From Janthinobacterium lividum (GTDB taxonomy: Bacteria > Pseudomonadota > Gammaproteobacteria > Burkholderiales > Burkholderiaceae_D), in assembly GCF_034424625.1 (NCBI RefSeq), contig NZ_CP139976.1:248001-312000 (forward strand): a stretch of DNA of 64,000 bases. The letters run 5' to 3'. The notes under the pieces are model-generated. The model did not search any database, was not told the DNA's origin, and saw only the letters and a program-made list of their open reading frames with translations. Positions 47,564-56,260 of the stretch are shown in pieces. Both the position numbers and the translations under genes were made by a program. The stretch's first letter is position 1. Every line of letters starts with the position of its first letter.

Positions 47564-48796
47564 ATGGAATTGACGGACAAGCTGGAAATCCTGGCCGATG
47601 CGGCCAAGTACGACGCGTCCTGCGCCAGCAGCGGCGCGCCCAAGCGCGATTCCATCGGCAAGGACGGCTTTGGCGCCACCTCGGGCATGGGCATTTGCCA
47701 CAGCTATACGCCGGACGGGCGCTGCGTCTCGCTGCTGAAAGTACTGCTGACCAATTACTGCCTGTACGATTGCCAGTACTGCGTCAACCGCCGCAGCTCG
47801 AATGTGCCGCGCGCGCGGTTTACGGTGGCCGAGGTGGTCAAGCTGACGAGCGACTTTTACCTGCGCAACTACATCGACGGCCTGTTCCTCAGTTCCGGCA
47901 TCATCCAGTCGGCTGACTACACGATGGAGCAGCTGGTGCAGGTGGCCCGCGAGTTGCGCGAGGTGCACCAGTTCCGCGGCTATATCCACCTGAAAACCAT
48001 TCCGGACGCCGATCCCGCCCTGATCGCGCAGGCGGGCCGCTATGCCGACCGGCTCAGCGTCAATATCGAATTGCCGACGCAGGACAGCGTGCAAAAGCTG
48101 GCGCCGGAAAAAAGCGTGCATACGATCAAGCTGGCCATGGGCGCCATCCGCCGCAAGCTCGATGAGAAAGCGGAAGAACCGAAGTCGCCGCGCTTCGCGC
48201 CGGCCGGGCAAAGCACGCAGATGATCGTCGGCGCCGACGCCAGCGACGACCAGCAAATCCTCTCCACGGCCGAGACCCTGTATGGCAGCTACAAACTCAA
48301 GCGCGTGTATTACTCGGCCTTCAGTCCCATCCCCGACAGCCCGAAAAGCGTGCCGCTGGCGCCGCCGCCCATGCTGCGCGAACACCGGCTGTACCAGGCC
48401 GACTTTTTACTGCGCAGCTATGGTTTCCAGGCCAGCGAACTGCTGCCCGCCACGGGCGGCAACCTGGCGCTCGACATCGATCCCAAGCTGGCCTGGGCGC
48501 TGGCGCACCGCGAACATTTTCCGCTGGACTTGAACCGCGCGGCGCAGCACATGATCGCCCGCGTGCCCGGCATCGGCCTGCGCAACGCGCAGCGCATCGT
48601 CGACCTGCGCCAGTTGCGGCAAGTGCGCTACGCCGACCTGTCGCGCCTGCGCTGCAGCATGAAGAAAATCGCCCCCTTCATCATCACGGCCGACTACTTT
48701 CCCGCGCGCGACACCACCGCCTCGGAACACCTGCGCCGCGCCATGGCGGAAGCGCCGCAGCAGATGAATTTGTGGCCTGAGCTGCAGGCCGCATGA
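47564..48796 (+). CDS. Putative DNA modification/repair radical SAM protein
   Basis: A 410-residue radical-SAM protein with cluster motif NYCLYDCQYCVNRRSSN (C-x3-C-x2-C, near residues 66-75). A helix-hairpin-helix DNA-binding segment lies near the C-terminus (ARVPGIGLRNAQRIVDLRQL). The family is regularly paired with UdgX/DUF4130 genes and is presumed to repair or modify DNA; the reaction is not established. The stop overlaps the next start by 4 bp. A LexA box precedes it. Confidence 0.88.
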   Translation: MELTDKLEILADAAKYDASCASSGAPKRDSIGKDGFGATSGMGICHSYTPDGRCVSLLKVLLTNYCLYDCQYCVNRRSSNVPRARFTVAEVVKLTSDFYLRNYIDGLFLSSGIIQSADYTMEQLVQVARELREVHQFRGYIHLKTIPDADPALIAQAGRYADRLSVNIELPTQDSVQKLAPEKSVHTIKLAMGAIRRKLDEKAEEPKSPRFAPAGQSTQMIVGADASDDQQILSTAETLYGSYKLKRVYYSAFSPIPDSPKSVPLAPPPMLREHRLYQADFLLRSYGFQASELLPATGGNLALDIDPKLAWALAHREHFPLDLNRAAQHMIARVPGIGLRNAQRIVDLRQLRQVRYADLSRLRCSMKKIAPFIITADYFPARDTTASEHLRRAMAEAPQQMNLWPELQAA

Positions 48797-50256
48797 GTAC
48801 GGTGGTGCGGCTGGCGCAATCGTTCGACGAGTGGCGCGCGGCCGCGCGCGAACTGATCGCGCGCGGCGTGCCGCCTGCCGACGTTGCCTGGCAGTCACAG
48901 CCCGGTGATGGCGACCTGTTTTCCTCGACGCCAGATGCGACGGATACCAGCGCGCCACTGCTGCGCCTGCCCCGTTCCCTGGTGGAATTGCTGGAAAGCG
49001 CCGCCTGTTTCAGTGCCCCGGATCGCTGGGCCTTCCTGTACCAGGTGCTCTGGCGCTGGCAACTGGACCAGCACGATGTACTTTCTCCCGCCGACGCGGA
49101 CGGCGCGCGCCTGCATGCCATGGCCAAGGCCGTGCGCCGCGAAGAGCACGACATGCATGCGTATGTGCGTTTCCGCGAGCGGGCGGAAAGTGAGGGCGCA
49201 CCCCGCTTCGTGGCCTGGTTCGAGCCCATGCACGACGTGCTGCCGCAGGTGGCGCGCCACTTCGCCCGCCGCATGGGATCTGCCAGCTGGATGATCGCCA
49301 CGCCCGCCGCCAGCATGCTGTGGGATGGCACGACCTTGCATGCGGGACCGGCCCTGCTGAGCGGAGCGGCCGATATCGACGATGCGGGTGAAGCCCTGTG
49401 GCTGACCTACTACCGCAGCATCTTCAATCCCGCGCGCGTCAATGCCGGCCTGCTGCGCAGCCATATCCCCTCGCGCTTCTGGAAGAACTTGCCCGAAGGC
49501 GCCATCGTGCCCGCCATGCTCAGCGGCGCTGCGAATGGCGAACGGCGCACGGGCCAGACGGCCAGCGTGGGCCAGCGCAGCGGCGCGACCATGATCCCGG
49601 TCTCCGCCGAGCGCGCCCAGCCCGCGCGCGAACTGCCCACCACCCTGGACCAATGCCGCCGCTGCGCGCTGTGGCAGCACGCCACGCAAGCCGTGCCCGG
49701 CACGGGGCCTTCTCAGGCGCGCATCATGCTGGTGGGTGAGCAGCCGGGCGACCAGGAAGACCTGGCAGGCTTGCCCTTCTTGGGCCCGGCTGGCGCGCTG
49801 CTGGACCAGGCGCTGCGGGAAGCGGGCATGGCGCGCGACAGTATTTACCTGACCAATGCCGTCAAGCATTTCAAGTGGGAACCACGCGGCAAGCGCCGCC
49901 TGCACAAGACGCCAGCGCAGCGCGAGATCCTCGCCTGCCATGGCTGGCTGGAACAGGAATTGGCCAGCGTAAAACCGCAAGTGATCGTGGCGCTGGGCAG
50001 CACGGCATTGAAGTCCATCCTGCAGGACGGCGCGGCAAGCATGACGCCGCTGGTCGGCACGCCGATCCGGCACGATGGGCGCTGGGTGGTCGCCGTATAT
50101 CACCCCTCGTATGTGCTGCGCGCGCCCGATGAGGGGAGCCGGCGGCAGGCTTACGAAGTGATCGTGGCGGGGTTGCGGCAGGCGCTGCTGCTAGGGCAGG
50201 ATAGCCATCACAGCGTTGAAGCCGGCACTTCCTGCCCCTCATCGCGCCGCGCATAG
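48793..50256 (+). CDS. DUF4130-UdgX fusion: uracil-DNA cross-linking protein
   Basis: A 487-residue two-domain protein. The N-terminal DUF4130 domain (about 1-245) includes LLESAACFSAPDRWAFLYQV. The C-terminal UdgX domain (about 270-475) has the 4Fe-4S ligand segment LDQCRRCALWQHATQ, the catalytic motif GEQPGDQEDLAGLPFLGPAG, and KRRLHKTP. The histidine of this last loop is the one that in Mycobacterium UdgX forms a covalent bond with the uracil site. It starts inside the stop of the radical-SAM gene. Its last 49 bp overlap the convergent BASS transporter gene. Confidence 0.9.
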   Translation: MSTVVRLAQSFDEWRAAARELIARGVPPADVAWQSQPGDGDLFSSTPDATDTSAPLLRLPRSLVELLESAACFSAPDRWAFLYQVLWRWQLDQHDVLSPADADGARLHAMAKAVRREEHDMHAYVRFRERAESEGAPRFVAWFEPMHDVLPQVARHFARRMGSASWMIATPAASMLWDGTTLHAGPALLSGAADIDDAGEALWLTYYRSIFNPARVNAGLLRSHIPSRFWKNLPEGAIVPAMLSGAANGERRTGQTASVGQRSGATMIPVSAERAQPARELPTTLDQCRRCALWQHATQAVPGTGPSQARIMLVGEQPGDQEDLAGLPFLGPAGALLDQALREAGMARDSIYLTNAVKHFKWEPRGKRRLHKTPAQREILACHGWLEQELASVKPQVIVALGSTALKSILQDGAASMTPLVGTPIRHDGRWVVAVYHPSYVLRAPDEGSRRQAYEVIVAGLRQALLLGQDSHHSVEAGTSCPSSRRA

Positions 50257-51221
50257 CGTTGCGCGATCACGGCGCAGATCATCAGCTGAATCTGGTGGAA
50301 CAGCATCAGCGGCAAGATCACCATGCCCAGCGAACGGGTGGAAAACAGCACCTTGGCCATCGGCACGCCGCTGGCCAGGCTTTTCTTCGAGGCGCAAAAG
50401 ACGATGGCGATTTCGTCTTCCTTGTTGAAACCCAGGCGGCGGCTGATGAAGGTGGAAATACCCAGCACCAGCGCCAGCAGCAGCAGGCTGATCAAGCCCA
50501 GGGCGACCAGGGTTTCCACCGAAATCGTATGCCACAGGCCTTCGCTGACGGCTTCGCTGAAGGCCGTGTAGACCACCAGCAAGATCGAACCCTGGTCGAC
50601 ATATTTCAGGGTAGCTTTATGGCGGTCAACCCAGCGGCCGATCCAGCGGCGCAGGAACTGGCCGGCCAGGAATGGCAGCAGCAGCTGCATGACGATGGAC
50701 AGCACGGCGTCCACCGACGACTTGCTTTCCGCGCCCTTGGCCACCAGCAAGCCCACCAGGATGGGGGCGAGGAAGATGCCGATGAAGTTCGAGGCCGAGG
50801 CGCTGCAGATGGCGGCCGGTACGTTGCCGCGCGCCATGGCCGTCATGGCGATCGATGATTGCACAGTAGAGGGCAGGGCGCACAAGAACAAAATGCCCAT
50901 GTACAGGTCGGGCGTGAGGAAGGTCAGCGCCAGCGGACGCAGGGCCAGGCCCAGCAGGGGAAACAGGACAAAGGTGCTGGCCAGCACCAGCAAGTGCAGC
51001 CGCCAGTGCATGGCGCCGGCCACCACGGCTTCGCGCGACAGCTTGGCGCCATGCAGGAAGAACAGGGCGCCAATGGCAACCGTGGTGATGTTGCCGAAGA
51101 CCACGGCCGTCTGGCCCGTGCAGGGCAGGAATGTGGCCAGCCCCACGGTGACGAGCAGGGCGATGGTGAAATTATCGGGTTTCAGATTGCGCAACAGGGC
51201 AGCGGGGGAAAAAGAAGACAT
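50208..51221 (-). CDS. BASS-family (bile acid:sodium symporter-like) transporter
   Basis: A 337-residue inner-membrane protein with about ten helices. It includes NFTIALLVTVGLATFLPCTG near the start and the family core segments LPSTVQSSIAMTAMARGN and CSASASNFIGIFLAPILVGL. The helix-9-type FNKEDEIAIVFCASKKSLAS is characteristic of the YfeH-like group. Substrate unknown; transported organic acid or sodium coupling is only family expectation. Its C-terminal end overlaps the UdgX gene by 49 bp antisense. Confidence 0.88.
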   Translation of the reverse strand: MSSFSPAALLRNLKPDNFTIALLVTVGLATFLPCTGQTAVVFGNITTVAIGALFFLHGAKLSREAVVAGAMHWRLHLLVLASTFVLFPLLGLALRPLALTFLTPDLYMGILFLCALPSTVQSSIAMTAMARGNVPAAICSASASNFIGIFLAPILVGLLVAKGAESKSSVDAVLSIVMQLLLPFLAGQFLRRWIGRWVDRHKATLKYVDQGSILLVVYTAFSEAVSEGLWHTISVETLVALGLISLLLLALVLGISTFISRRLGFNKEDEIAIVFCASKKSLASGVPMAKVLFSTRSLGMVILPLMLFHQIQLMICAVIAQRYARRDEGQEVPASTL

Positions 51222-51416
51222 GCGGTAGCCTGGTAACGGTGCAGCCTTGCAACAGCATGCTGTGCCGGGGATGACAAACAGCGCCGGGAGCGGCGCCAGT
51301 ACTGGCTATTCTACCGTTGAACTCGATTCCTCATCGCTAAAAATCATACAGTGAGAATGACAGAGGATTTGCTATCCGCATTATTCGCGCTTCCAGTGAT
51401 TCATCTAAAAAGAAAC

Positions 51417-51444
51417 AATATTTTCATAATTAAAATATTTTCAT
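51417..51444. repeat. Direct repeat AATATTTTCAT in an AT-rich promoter region
   Basis: Two identical 11-bp copies (51417-51427 and 51434-51444) in the 289-bp AT-rich gap 51222-51510, upstream of the orphan lipoprotein gene. They may be a regulator site or part of a curved AT-rich promoter. Confidence 0.4.
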
Positions 51445-51510
51445 GGATAAATAAACAATGCCAATTTACACTAGTTTGTTCTAAAAATTACAACTACATC
51501 TAGGATCAAT

Positions 51511-51954
51511 ATGTATAAGTTATCTGTTGTCTTAGCATCACTGGCGTTGACTGGCTGCGCATCCGTCGCGGGCGAAAAATTTCAGCCTGTATCTATCCAG
51601 ACCATTCATGAGAGCAAGGAAGTGTCCGGTATTGGCTGCAATCTCAGCAACGATGCAGGCAACTGGTTCGTTGTCAGCCCTGGCAGCGTTATGGTGCATA
51701 AGAGCACTGGCGACATGATCGTCGACTGCAAGAAGGGCAATCTGTCTGGAACTTCGACTCTGGTATCAAAATCGAATGGTGCCGTATGGGGTAATATTTT
51801 ACTGGGCGGCGGTATTGGCTACATTGTCGACCGTAACACAGGGGCAGGATTTGATTATCCCAATACGACAACAATCCAGATGCGGGACATCGCCACAGCT
51901 CCTGTGACAGTACCGCCTCCGCAAGCAGCGGTTGAAACAGTCAAGACCAACTGA
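51511..51954 (+). CDS. Orphan outer-membrane-type lipoprotein
   Basis: A 147-residue lipoprotein with lipobox LTGC (Cys16). Two cysteines follow in the mature part (GIGCNLSND, MIVDCKKGN), and a glycine-rich hydrophobic stretch WGNILLGGGIGYIVDRNTGA could insert in a membrane. I cannot place it in a named family with confidence. It is a single gene with a lower-GC codon choice and upstream region than its neighbours, which may mean recent acquisition. Start ATG at 51511 with a weak AGGAT site. Confidence 0.75.
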   Translation: MYKLSVVLASLALTGCASVAGEKFQPVSIQTIHESKEVSGIGCNLSNDAGNWFVVSPGSVMVHKSTGDMIVDCKKGNLSGTSTLVSKSNGAVWGNILLGGGIGYIVDRNTGAGFDYPNTTTIQMRDIATAPVTVPPPQAAVETVKTN

Positions 51955-51961
51955 AACAGGC

Positions 51962-51990
51962 AAAAAAATGCCCTGTCCGCAGACAGGGCA
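51962..51990 (-). terminator. Intrinsic terminator of the BON-domain gene
   Basis: A perfect 9-bp stem TGCCCTGTC/GACAGGGCA (51969-51977, 51982-51990) with loop CGCA, followed on the minus strand by a U-run (A7 at 51962-51968). It lies 42 bp beyond the BON gene stop. Confidence 0.85.
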
Positions 51991-52031
51991 ACCCGGAGTA
52001 AAGTACAGCGCGAGGCGTTACCGCGAGGGGC

Positions 52032-52394
52032 TTAGCCGGCGGCTTTGACTTTCAGCTCGTTCTTGATTTCTTTCACGCCGCTCACGGAAGCGACGATCTG
52101 CACGACGCGGTCACCCGCTTCGGCGCTCGGCACGTCGCCCGACAGGACGACCACACCTTGCTGGGTTGCTACCTTGACTGGCAGGGCAGCGGCTTGCGCA
52201 TCGGCGCTCAGGGCGGCCTTGGCCGAGGAAGTGATGGTTTCATCAGGGACGGCAGCGGCAGCGTTGGCGGCCACTACGGTGTCAGCAGGAGCTTGTGCTT
52301 TTGGGGCGGAGTCAGCTGCATGCGAAGCGGTGATCGAGGCGCCCGACAGTACGATAGCGGCAACCAGGGTATTGAACAGTTTCGATGTTTGCAT
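52032..52394 (-). CDS. Exported single-BON-domain protein
   Basis: A 120-residue protein with a signal peptide ending near ITASHAAD and a single BON domain (ITSSAKAALSADAQAAALPV, VVLSGDVPSAEAGDRVVQIV, KEIKNELKVKAAG). It resembles a half-length OsmY. Likely periplasmic and stress-related by analogy, with no direct evidence. The ATG at 52394 begins the signal peptide. The gap 52395-52661 to the next gene contains no further feature I can support. Confidence 0.82.
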   Translation of the reverse strand: MQTSKLFNTLVAAIVLSGASITASHAADSAPKAQAPADTVVAANAAAAVPDETITSSAKAALSADAQAAALPVKVATQQGVVVLSGDVPSAEAGDRVVQIVASVSGVKEIKNELKVKAAG

Positions 52395-52661
52395 GGTAGT
52401 TCCTCTCAATGAAGTTAAAAGCTTCTTACTTGGATAAAGCAACACTTTGAAGCGTCACATCTACCCATACAGCAAGCACCGTGCCAGCTTTTAAACTTCC
52501 TTGAAAATCAACAACTTACATTCGAACTCGATTTTTCCAGCCCGTTTCAGACGGATCTGGCCGGAAAAACGGGGCTTTTTGTCGCCTGACAGCGACAGCT
52601 TGTGGCAAGACCGTCAATGTTTTACGCCAAGCCCCTGATTTTCAAGGCTTTATTTTTGTCG

Positions 52662-54029
52662 CTATTCAGCGACAGGGTCACCGTCAAGCCGAAACAGGGC
52701 CGGCGTCAACTCGTATTTCTGTAATAAACGGTAGAACTCCGTGCGGTTGCGGTCGGCCAGGCGGGCCGCGTCGGCCACGTTGCCGTCCGTCAGGCGCAGC
52801 AATTGGATCAGGTAGTCGCGCTCGAAGCGCTGCTTGGCTTCGTTGTAGCTGAGCGCTTCCAAGGACGGCACGCGTAGCGCGCGCTGCACCAGGGACAAGG
52901 GCACCAGCGGCGCCGTGGCCAGCGCGCACACTTGCTCGACGACATTGACCAACTGGCGCACATTGCCGGGCCATGGCGCGGCCACCAGGGCAGTCAAGGC
53001 GTCAGGGGCGAAGCCATTCAGGGGTTTCTGGTACTTGGCCGCCAGTTTCTGCAGGAAATGATTCGCCAGCAGGGAGATATCTTCGCGGCGCTCGGCCAGC
53101 GGCGGCAGGGTCAAGGTCACCACGTTCAGGCGGTAATACAAGTCTTCGCGGAATTGCCCCTCCTGCATGGCCACGTCCAGGTCGCGGTGCGTGGCGGACA
53201 GGAGCCGCACGTCAACCGGACGCGTCTGGTCGGCGCCCACAGGGCGCACGGCCCGTTCCTGCAGCACGCGCAGTAGTTTCACCTGCAGCGGCAAGGGCAT
53301 GTCGCCGATCTCATCTAAAAACAGGGTGCCGCCATCAGCCGCCTGGAACAAGCCTTCGCGGTTGCCGACGGCACCCGTAAACGAGCCTTTCACGTGGCCA
53401 AACAGTTCCGATTCCAGCAGCTGCTCGGGAATGGCGCCGCAGTTGACGGCAATGAACGGCGCCTTGGCGCGACGGCTGGCGTTGTGCAGGGCACGCGCCA
53501 GCAATTCCTTGCCCGTGCCGGAGGGTCCGCGGATCAGGATGCTGGCGTCCGATCCCGCCACCAGCTTGGCTTCGGCCAGCAGTTCGGCCATCTGCGAACT
53601 GCGGCTGATCAGCTCGGCACGCCAGCTCTCGTCACCGGACGCTGCGGCCGGCATGACGGTGGACAAGTTGATGGCATACGCCACTTTTTCCATCAGCAGC
53701 TTGCCGTCGAACGGTTTCGTCAGATACGCAAACGCGCCGCGCGCCGTCGCGTCGACGGCGTCGGGGATGGTACCGTGCGCCGTCAAGAGAATCACGGGCA
53801 GGGCCGAATGCTGGCGGCGGATTTCATCGAACAAGGCCAGGCCGTCGCGGCCCGGTAATTGCACGTCGGTAATGACCAGGGCCGGCAATTCCACGGCCAG
53901 GCGCGCCAGTGCCGCTTCCGCGCTGCCCACGGCCGTGACCCGATAGTTGCCCGCCTTCAGGCGGATGGTCAGCAGGCGCAGCAGGTCGGGATCGTCGTCG
54001 ACCAATAGAATGTGGGCGTGCTCGCTCAT
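52662..54029 (-). CDS. GlrR/QseF-like sigma54-dependent response regulator
   Basis: A 455-residue NtrC-family regulator. Receiver domain with phospho-acceptor in LVITDVQLPGRDGLALF (Asp near 57), AAA+ domain with Walker A GPSGTGKE and Walker B GGTLFLDEIGDMP, and a Fis-type helix-turn-helix DGNVADAARLADRNRTEFYR. The sigma54-contact loop reads GSFTGA rather than GAFTGA, a tolerated variant. It is the last gene of a kinase-lipoprotein-regulator operon with 4-bp ATGA overlaps, the order of glrK-qseG-glrR in E. coli. Targets are unknown. Confidence 0.9.
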   Translation of the reverse strand: MSEHAHILLVDDDPDLLRLLTIRLKAGNYRVTAVGSAEAALARLAVELPALVITDVQLPGRDGLALFDEIRRQHSALPVILLTAHGTIPDAVDATARGAFAYLTKPFDGKLLMEKVAYAINLSTVMPAAASGDESWRAELISRSSQMAELLAEAKLVAGSDASILIRGPSGTGKELLARALHNASRRAKAPFIAVNCGAIPEQLLESELFGHVKGSFTGAVGNREGLFQAADGGTLFLDEIGDMPLPLQVKLLRVLQERAVRPVGADQTRPVDVRLLSATHRDLDVAMQEGQFREDLYYRLNVVTLTLPPLAERREDISLLANHFLQKLAAKYQKPLNGFAPDALTALVAAPWPGNVRQLVNVVEQVCALATAPLVPLSLVQRALRVPSLEALSYNEAKQRFERDYLIQLLRLTDGNVADAARLADRNRTEFYRLLQKYELTPALFRLDGDPVAE

Positions 54030-54568
54030 TTCGGCGCTCCCGCGGCAGGGCGCACGGACAGGCTGCGCTCGATGTTTTTCAGTGCTTCCAGTTTTTCATT
54101 GAGCTGGTCGATGCGGCGCTGGGCGTCGCGCAACTGCGTGTTGAGCTTGTCGATGCTCTCTTCCTGGCGGCGCAGCTCCGCATACTGGCTGCCGAGCAAT
54201 TGCGCCAACGGCGCCAGCAATTGCGCGTCCTTGCCCGTGGCCGTGGCCAGCGGTTCCAGCAAGGCTTGCGCGCGGGCCAGGTCGCCGGGACCGCGCAAGG
54301 CCGCTTGCAGCATGGCGCGGCGTAGCGTGTTGTGCGGCGCGTGATCGGCCTTGGCCAGGTCCAGCTGCGCTTTCACCAGTTCCGACGGCGTCATCAGGCG
54401 CAAGGCGCCTTGATACGCGAGCAATTCGGTCAGCTGGGGATCGGCCACCACCACCACGCGCGGCGGCGTTTGCACCAGCACGGGCGTCTGGATGGGGGGC
54501 TTGGCGGCGCAAGCGCCCAACAGCAGCGCGCTGACGGCCATGCCGGCCAGGGAAATTCTCGTCATCAT
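54026..54568 (-). CDS. QseG-like outer-membrane lipoprotein
   Basis: A 180-residue lipoprotein with lipobox LGAC (Cys20). A helical middle part is followed by a C-terminal coiled coil (EESIDKLNTQLRDAQRRIDQ). It is encoded between the sensor kinase and the response regulator with ATGA overlaps on both sides. In E. coli QseG stimulates the kinase GlrK/QseE at the envelope; the same role here is inferred from position and architecture. Confidence 0.82.
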   Translation of the reverse strand: MMTRISLAGMAVSALLLGACAAKPPIQTPVLVQTPPRVVVVADPQLTELLAYQGALRLMTPSELVKAQLDLAKADHAPHNTLRRAMLQAALRGPGDLARAQALLEPLATATGKDAQLLAPLAQLLGSQYAELRRQEESIDKLNTQLRDAQRRIDQLNEKLEALKNIERSLSVRPAAGAPK

Positions 54569-55977
54569 AAGGGCAGTTCTATCCGAAAATGCGCGCCGGC
54601 GGGGCGCGGTAAAAGAGTGACGCTGCCATCGTGGGCGGCGATATATTCGCGCACGATGGACAGGCCGATGCCATTGCCGTTGCGCGCGCCGGCCGCCTGG
54701 CGCACTCCCTGGTAAAACGGTTCAAAAATCCGCGCGGCATCCTCGGGCGCCACGCCGGCTCCCTCGTCGATGCAGTCGATGCGCACGCGGCCGCCTTCGC
54801 AAGACAGGGTAAACCGTACGGTGCCGCCTTCCGGACTGAAGCGCACGGCATTCGACAACAGGTTCGCCAAGGCCGTCGCCAGCTTGTCGCGGTCGGCCTG
54901 CACGATCAGGGACTCGCCCTGCACCTCGACCGTCAAACGGCGCGCCAGCCATTGCAGGCGCTGCCCGGCCACCACATCTTGCAGCAAGACCAGCAGATCG
55001 ACCTTGCTGTGCGCCAGGTGCTGGGCGTCAAAAGCGGCGGTATTGTAGCGCAGCAAGTCTTCGATCTGGGTTTGCAGCGAGGCCGTGTTTTGCTGCAGGA
55101 TGCCGGCGATTTCGCGCTGGCTGTCGCTGAGCTTGCCGGCCACCTCGTCTTCCAGCAAGGCCACGCCTTCGCGCAGGGCTGCCAGCGGCGTTTTCAGCTC
55201 ATGCGAAATGTGGCGCAAAAAACGCTCCTTGTCGGCATCGAGATCGGCCAGGCGCTGGCGCAGCCAGTCGAGCTGCTGGCCCAGGCGGCGCGTATCGGCC
55301 GGTCCGCCGACGACGATGGGCTGGTCGTAGCGCTTGTCGCCCAGGCGCTCGATGGCCGTCTCGATGCGACGCAGCGGGCGCGACAGCAAGAAGCCAAAGC
55401 AGGTGGCCAGCACGGCCGCCAGCAGCACGGCGCCGCCCACCAGCACGCCCAGCAGGCGGCGCTGGCGTTCCAGCTCGGCCAGCAGGGCGTCGTTGCGGCT
55501 GCCGATTTCCGTCTTGCTTTCGCGCGCCAGGCTGTCATTGATCTGCGTCATGCGGGCAAACGCGCGGTACACGACGGCATGGCCATCGCGCTTGCGGCGC
55601 TTACCCGCTTGCAAGACTTCCCACGCCGATTGCGCCTGCACCGTCCATTCGTCGGCCAGCTGGGGAGCGAACTCGGGCGTGGCCCGGTTCAGCACTTGCA
55701 GCGCCGCCGTCGCTTCGTCGCGGGCCGCCGCGTAGCGCTCGCGGAACACGGGGTCGTCGAGCACGAGGAATTGGCGCGCGCTGCGCTCCATGGCCAGCGT
55801 GCGCTCGGACAGGCGCTGCGACTGTTCCGTCAAGGCAATCGCCTGCGCCGCCGTCTCGCGCCCCAGCCGCGCCAGGTGTTCCAGGGTCAGCAGGGCTTGC
55901 ACGGAGGTGGCCGTCAAAATGCCCGTCGTCAAAATGAAAGCGGCAAATAACAGTTGGCGAAAGGAAAGTCGGGACAA
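54565..55977 (-). CDS. GlrK/QseE-like sensor histidine kinase
   Basis: A ~470-residue kinase. The first helix is LLFAAFILTTGILTATSVQA, followed by a helical periplasmic region, a second helix (LLGVLVGGAVLLAAVLATCF), HAMP, a HisKA domain with RHISHELKTPLAALREG, and an ATPase domain with ALANLLSNAVRFSPEGG and NGIGLSIVREYIAAHDG. No ATG begins the conserved region; TTG at 55977 after GAAGG fits best. The frame stays open to 56439 but runs under the next promoter. It is the first gene of the kinase-lipoprotein-regulator operon. Confidence 0.85.
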   Translation of the reverse strand: MSRLSFRQLLFAAFILTTGILTATSVQALLTLEHLARLGRETAAQAIALTEQSQRLSERTLAMERSARQFLVLDDPVFRERYAAARDEATAALQVLNRATPEFAPQLADEWTVQAQSAWEVLQAGKRRKRDGHAVVYRAFARMTQINDSLARESKTEIGSRNDALLAELERQRRLLGVLVGGAVLLAAVLATCFGFLLSRPLRRIETAIERLGDKRYDQPIVVGGPADTRRLGQQLDWLRQRLADLDADKERFLRHISHELKTPLAALREGVALLEDEVAGKLSDSQREIAGILQQNTASLQTQIEDLLRYNTAAFDAQHLAHSKVDLLVLLQDVVAGQRLQWLARRLTVEVQGESLIVQADRDKLATALANLLSNAVRFSPEGGTVRFTLSCEGGRVRIDCIDEGAGVAPEDAARIFEPFYQGVRQAAGARNGNGIGLSIVREYIAAHDGSVTLLPRPAGAHFRIELPL

Positions 55978-56260
55978 GGTAGGCGCCTTCGGTTCAGTCT
56001 GGACAGTAAAAGGCGCATGGTACGCTAAGCTTTCATTCGGAGACGCCACCCACTCTGGAATGATCAATTTTGCAACACTGTCGCTTTTCCAGCCGCCAGC
56101 TAGGCCCCGGCGGCGGCACACGAATACTCCTAGTACAATAGAGAAAAGCTTCATACAGGCATCAAACTGGGGCCCGCCCTGGCATTGCGCCAGTTTGCCC
56201 CCATATGTGATGCAGCCCCACCGACACTCCGAATCACCTACCGCAGAGATCCCATACCGC

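Noticed and set aside
52395..52661. A sigma54 promoter for the BON gene or the two-component operon
   Set aside because: A TGGC...TTGA pair is present on the minus strand, but the spacing and the -12 element do not fit the consensus.
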